DNA of 64,000 nt from Bacteroidaceae bacterium (GTDB lineage Bacteria > Bacteroidota > Bacteroidia > Bacteroidales > Bacteroidaceae). Under the pieces are notes generated by a model, which made no database searches, had not been told where the DNA came from, and saw only the letters and a list, made by a program, of their open reading frames with translations. The DNA is taken from NCBI GenBank assembly GCA_017466065.1, contig JAFTUV010000026.1:1-64000 (forward strand). The letters run 5' to 3'. A program made the translations under genes and the position numbers. Position 1 is the stretch's first letter, and each line of letters begins with the position of its first letter. This document shows, in pieces, positions 61,265 to 64,000 of the stretch.

Positions 61265-61822
61265 TTAATCCTTGTCGGCTAAAAATTCTTCTATTTTTTT
61301 TACGGCAAGGTGGTACGATGCTTTGAGTGCTCCCACGCTGGTGCCGAGTATTTGTGATATTTCTTCGTATTTTAGTTCTTGGCCGTATTTCATATTGAAT
61401 ACAAGGCGTTGCTTTTCGGGCAGGCGGGCGATGGCCTCTTGCAGCAGTGCATCGGTGTGGTCGCCGTCGAAATAGGGGTCGCTTTCCAATTGAAAGGCAA
61501 TCTCTCCTTCGGGGCTGTCTATCGAAATGTTGCTGCGGCTTCTGTTAATGAATGTGAGTGTTTCGTTTATGGCTATGCGGTAGAGCCAAGTGGATAGCTG
61601 CGAGTCGCCCCGGAATTTGTCTATGTTGGCCCACGCTTTCAGAAAGGTATTTTGCAGAATGTCGTTGCTGTCGTCGTGCGATAGTGCCATTCGCCTTATG
61701 TGCCAATAGAGTTTTTCGCCATATTGTTTTATTATGGCCGAGAATGCAGCCTCGCGCGTGCTCTCGTTGCCGAGTTGCGCGATTATCGCTTTTTCGTCGA
61801 ATGTGCTGCTTTTCCCTTTCAT
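61265..61822 (-). CDS. ECF-type RNA polymerase sigma factor
   Basis: 185 residues from the ATG at 61822; the longer reading would need a TTG. Region 2 (DSNDILQNTFLKAWANIDKF, then LSTWLYRIAINETLTFI) and region 4 (LPEKQRLVFNMKYGQELKYEEISQILGTSVGALKASYHLAVK) are complete; the linker between them is acidic. Belongs to the sigma-70 ECF group. Leads a three-gene minus unit with a membrane protein and a Spy-like exported protein; its upstream gap (61823-62328) is filled with repeats. Confidence 0.9.
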   Translation of the reverse strand: MKGKSSTFDEKAIIAQLGNESTREAAFSAIIKQYGEKLYWHIRRMALSHDDSNDILQNTFLKAWANIDKFRGDSQLSTWLYRIAINETLTFINRSRSNISIDSPEGEIAFQLESDPYFDGDHTDALLQEAIARLPEKQRLVFNMKYGQELKYEEISQILGTSVGALKASYHLAVKKIEEFLADKD

Positions 61823-62328
61823 TCTTTTTCTTTTTGTCGGTGCTGTTATATTTGACAATTTTCTTGTCCGATGGTTTAATTTATGATTTTTTTAACTCTC
61901 CCCCGGCTGTTGTCGTGCTCCTCCTCCGTGAGAGGAGGGGGACCGCTTTGCGGTGGAGGAGTTGCGATTTACGATTGCTTGTACTTCTTTCACTCCCCTC
62001 CGTCCCTTCGCTTCGCTCGTGCCACCTCCCCTCGCGTGGCGAGTGGAGGATTTTATATATTTTTGCTTTTGTCTTTTAACTCCTCCGCTTTTTCAAAGAG
62101 GAGGGGGACCGCTTTGCGGTGGAGGAGTTGCGATTTTGCTTCACCTTGTCATTTCGATCGAATGTGAGAATTCTATAACCATTGTTGTATGAGATTTCTC
62201 CCTGCGGTCGGAATGACACAATCCTTTCTTTTGGGCAAGCACATCGGTCAGCCCCTACATTTTCATTGCTCCGTTGTCATTTGCCGTAGGGGCGCACCGG
62301 CGTGTGCGCCCTGCGTTGTTTGTTTCTT
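61823..62328. other. 506-bp gene-free gap with several repeat elements
   Basis: No credible gene. Contents: two exact 40-bp copies at 61931-61970 and 62097-62136, an imperfect hairpin element at 62150-62217 with gtcatttcg/cggaatgac ends, the inverted pair gcccctac (62251-62258) and gtaggggc (62286-62293), and an 8-bp hairpin gggcgcac/gtgcgccc (62290-62311). Confidence 0.75.
61931..62136. repeat. 40-bp direct repeat with internal hairpins
   Basis: Copies 61931-61970 and 62097-62136 are identical. Each includes accgctttgcggt, a short hairpin, and ends in ggaggagttgcgattt; ctcctcc stretches before each copy pair with ggaggag. Confidence 0.85.
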
Positions 62329-63243
62329 TCAAATGTCAAAGACTTTTCCCTCGGCGGCAAGGTGAGTGTCGGGGAATATCTCTTGCGCCTCGGTAAGAAA
62401 CTGTTGTTCGTCGTCGTAACGCGAAGAGAAATGCCCGATGATAAGTTTTTTCACCCCTGCTTGCGCTGCTATCTGCGCAGCTTGTGCCGCGGTTGAGTGG
62501 AACGTGGCCTGTGCGCGAGCGGCCTCGTCGCCGGCAAAGGTTGCTTCGTGGTAGAGAAGGTCGGCTCCGGCGATGTGTGGGCAGTTCTCCGGGCAGGGTA
62601 GTGTGTCGGAGCAGTAGGCATAGCTGCGCGAGGGGTCGGCGTCGGTGGTGAGCCTTGCATTAGGTATAACCTCGCCGTCGGGTGTCACAAAATCCTCGCC
62701 ATCTTTTATGCCTCGTCGTTTATATTCGGGGATGTTGTAGGCATCTATCATATCTCGCCTTATGTGCCTTTTCTTGGGCTTCTCCTTGAAGAGAAAACCA
62801 CAGCAGGGTATGCGGTGTTTTTGCGGCAAAGTGTGAATGGTGATGCTGTTGTCCTCGTATATGAGTTCATATTTTGTTGCATCAATATCGTGGAATATCA
62901 CCTTGTATTTCAGCTCCTTGCAGAAGAATTCGAGCTGTTCTTTCATCAGTTTGCGCAACATCTTGTCGGCGTAAATGTGGAGTGGGGCAGTGCGCCCAAG
63001 CAGCCCGAAGGTGGAGATGAGGCCAATGAGCCCGAAGCAGTGGTCGCCGTGCAGATGCGAAATGAATATGTGGTTTATGAACGAGAAGTGTATGTGTGAA
63101 CGGCGCAGTTGCAGTTGTGTGCCCTCGCCACAGTCTATCATAAACTGCTTGTTGCCAATCCTCACCACTTGCGAGCTTGCGTTGTGCCGTGTTGTGGGCA
63201 GTGCCGACCCGCATCCTAATATGTGTACCTCGAAAATCTCCAT
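62329..63243 (-). CDS. rnz: ribonuclease Z
   Basis: 304 residues, the short (tRNase Z-S) form. A metallo-beta-lactamase fold endonuclease that cuts the 3' trailer of tRNA precursors. The motif SHLHGDHCFGL near residue 64 carries metal ligands; further ligands lie in LLYHEATF, FHSTAAQA and LIIGHFSSRY. Start at 63243. Upstream, 125 bases away, is rpsA with its own terminator between. Confidence 0.94.
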   Translation of the reverse strand: MEIFEVHILGCGSALPTTRHNASSQVVRIGNKQFMIDCGEGTQLQLRRSHIHFSFINHIFISHLHGDHCFGLIGLISTFGLLGRTAPLHIYADKMLRKLMKEQLEFFCKELKYKVIFHDIDATKYELIYEDNSITIHTLPQKHRIPCCGFLFKEKPKKRHIRRDMIDAYNIPEYKRRGIKDGEDFVTPDGEVIPNARLTTDADPSRSYAYCSDTLPCPENCPHIAGADLLYHEATFAGDEAARAQATFHSTAAQAAQIAAQAGVKKLIIGHFSSRYDDEQQFLTEAQEIFPDTHLAAEGKVFDI

Positions 63244-63313
63244 TGTTCTTTGCTCTCTTTGTGCGAAGGTACAAAAAATAGTTTTAAAATGTGAGCCTGT
63301 GGATATAAAAGAG

Positions 63314-63340
63314 AAGCGGAGCCGAAAAACGGCTCCGCTT
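63314..63340 (-). terminator. terminator of rpsA
   Basis: An 11-bp perfect GC-rich stem (aagcggagccg with cggctccgctt) around an aaaaa loop, T-rich afterwards on the minus strand; 28 bases after the rpsA stop. Confidence 0.88.
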
Positions 63341-63368
63341 TCTATCGTATGTTTGAATAATCGCTAAA

Positions 63369-64000
63369 TTATTCCTCGTTGCCTTCGAGCTTGCTCTTCA
63401 AAGCTGCGAGAGCGTCGATGTCACCAAGAGTTGTTGAAGCAGCCTGGTTCTGGATTGCAGGAGCAGCCTCCTCGGCTTTCTTGCTCTTGCGTGCAGCAGC
63501 AGCGGCTTTCTTCTCTTGCTTCTCCTCGGCCTTTGCAGCATCCTCGAAGATGCGGCTGTGAGAGAGGATTATTCTCTTTGCCTCTTTGTTGAACTCGATA
63601 ACCTTGAACGAGAGTTTCTCATCGGCAGCAGCCTGTGAGCCATCCTCTTTTACAAGGTGTTTGGGAGTAGCGAAGCCCTCAACGCCGTAGGGGAGCGATA
63701 CAACTGCACCCTTGTCGATGAGCTCTGTGATAACACCCTCGTGGATAGAACCTACGGTGAACACTGTCTCGAATACATCCCAAGGATTCTCTTCGAGCTG
63801 TTTGTGACCGAGGCTCAAACGACGGTTCTCCTTGTCTATTTCGAGTACCTGAACATCGATAGCCTCACCAATCTGTGTGAATTCAGAGGGGTGCTTAACC
63901 TTCTTTGTCCAAGAAAGGTCGCTGATGTGGATAAGACCGTCAACGCCCTCCTCAATCTCAACGAAGATACCGAAGTTGGTGAAGTTGCGCACCTTTGCAG
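63369..64000 (-). CDS. rpsA: 30S ribosomal protein S1, 3' part
   Basis: About 210 C-terminal residues; the gene continues past the right edge, so no start is visible. Two S1 RNA-binding domains are seen: one with GIFVEIEEGVDGLIHISDLSW and one with GAVVSLPYGVEGFATPKHL. The tail is rich in Ala, Lys and Glu (KAEEKQEKKAAAAARKSKK), typical of Bacteroidetes S1. The protein recruits mRNA to the ribosome, important where Shine-Dalgarno sites are weak, as in this genome. Confidence 0.95.
   Translation of the reverse strand, partial: AKVRNFTNFGIFVEIEEGVDGLIHISDLSWTKKVKHPSEFTQIGEAIDVQVLEIDKENRRLSLGHKQLEENPWDVFETVFTVGSIHEGVITELIDKGAVVSLPYGVEGFATPKHLVKEDGSQAAADEKLSFKVIEFNKEAKRIILSHSRIFEDAAKAEEKQEKKAAAAARKSKKAEEAAPAIQNQAASTTLGDIDALAALKSKLEGNEE

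Overview
The window looks like a chromosomal segment of a member of the order Bacteroidales. The evidence is promoter motifs of the Bacteroidetes TAnnTTTG type, a type B ribosomal protein L31, a TonB-dependent receptor with an N-terminal carboxypeptidase-like domain, DUF families that I know mainly from Bacteroidetes (DUF2027-Smr, DUF4857, DUF4876, DUF5063), and generally weak Shine-Dalgarno sites. I cannot name the family or genus. I saw no tRNA, rRNA or CRISPR array. Function names rest on motifs read by eye and on memory of families; no database search was run.

Layout. 1-690 is gene-poor, with inverted repeats and a promoter that may mark the edge of an old mobile element. 695-3680 (minus) holds an acyltransferase, four small exported proteins (one packed with CxxCxGxG repeats) and a small HTH regulator. 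4176-11342 holds ppdK, rlmD, an RluA-type pseudouridine synthase, a peptidoglycan-binding protein, an exported nuclease and rpmE2. 11343-11798 is an intergenic region with three tandem 93-bp repeats. 11799-24070 is housekeeping: rlmI, an exonuclease, DUF5063, ftsK, a LolA-like protein, trxB, manA, rplU-rpmA, serS and an NfnAB-type fused flavoprotein. 24182-27246 (minus) is an ABC exporter operon with a GntR regulator. 27368-31843 (minus) is a nuclease-helicase fusion, a lytic transglycosylase and udk. 32126-35916 holds fba, queA, a BspA-type leucine-rich-repeat protein and a small lipoprotein.

36148-45876 is the most interesting block: eight tightly spaced plus-strand genes encode a TonB-dependent receptor, two exported proteins of little-known families, a lipoprotein with a striking C-x-H-x-C-x-H strand, a minimal PepSY-type membrane protein with four histidines at membrane edges, an ABC ATPase, its membrane partner and a DUF4857 protein. 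I infer an envelope-spanning uptake and handling system for a metal, metallophore or heme.

45877-46641 holds a long direct repeat. 46642-64000 returns to housekeeping genes: DUF2027-Smr, comF, recX, prmC, a HAD phosphatase, pgi, gpsA, lysS, a coiled-coil membrane protein, valS, mazG, a sigma factor with two envelope partners, rnz and the 3' part of rpsA. Several intergenic gaps (3901-4001, 48197-48344, 61880-62311) carry short palindromic or repeated elements that the genes do not explain.
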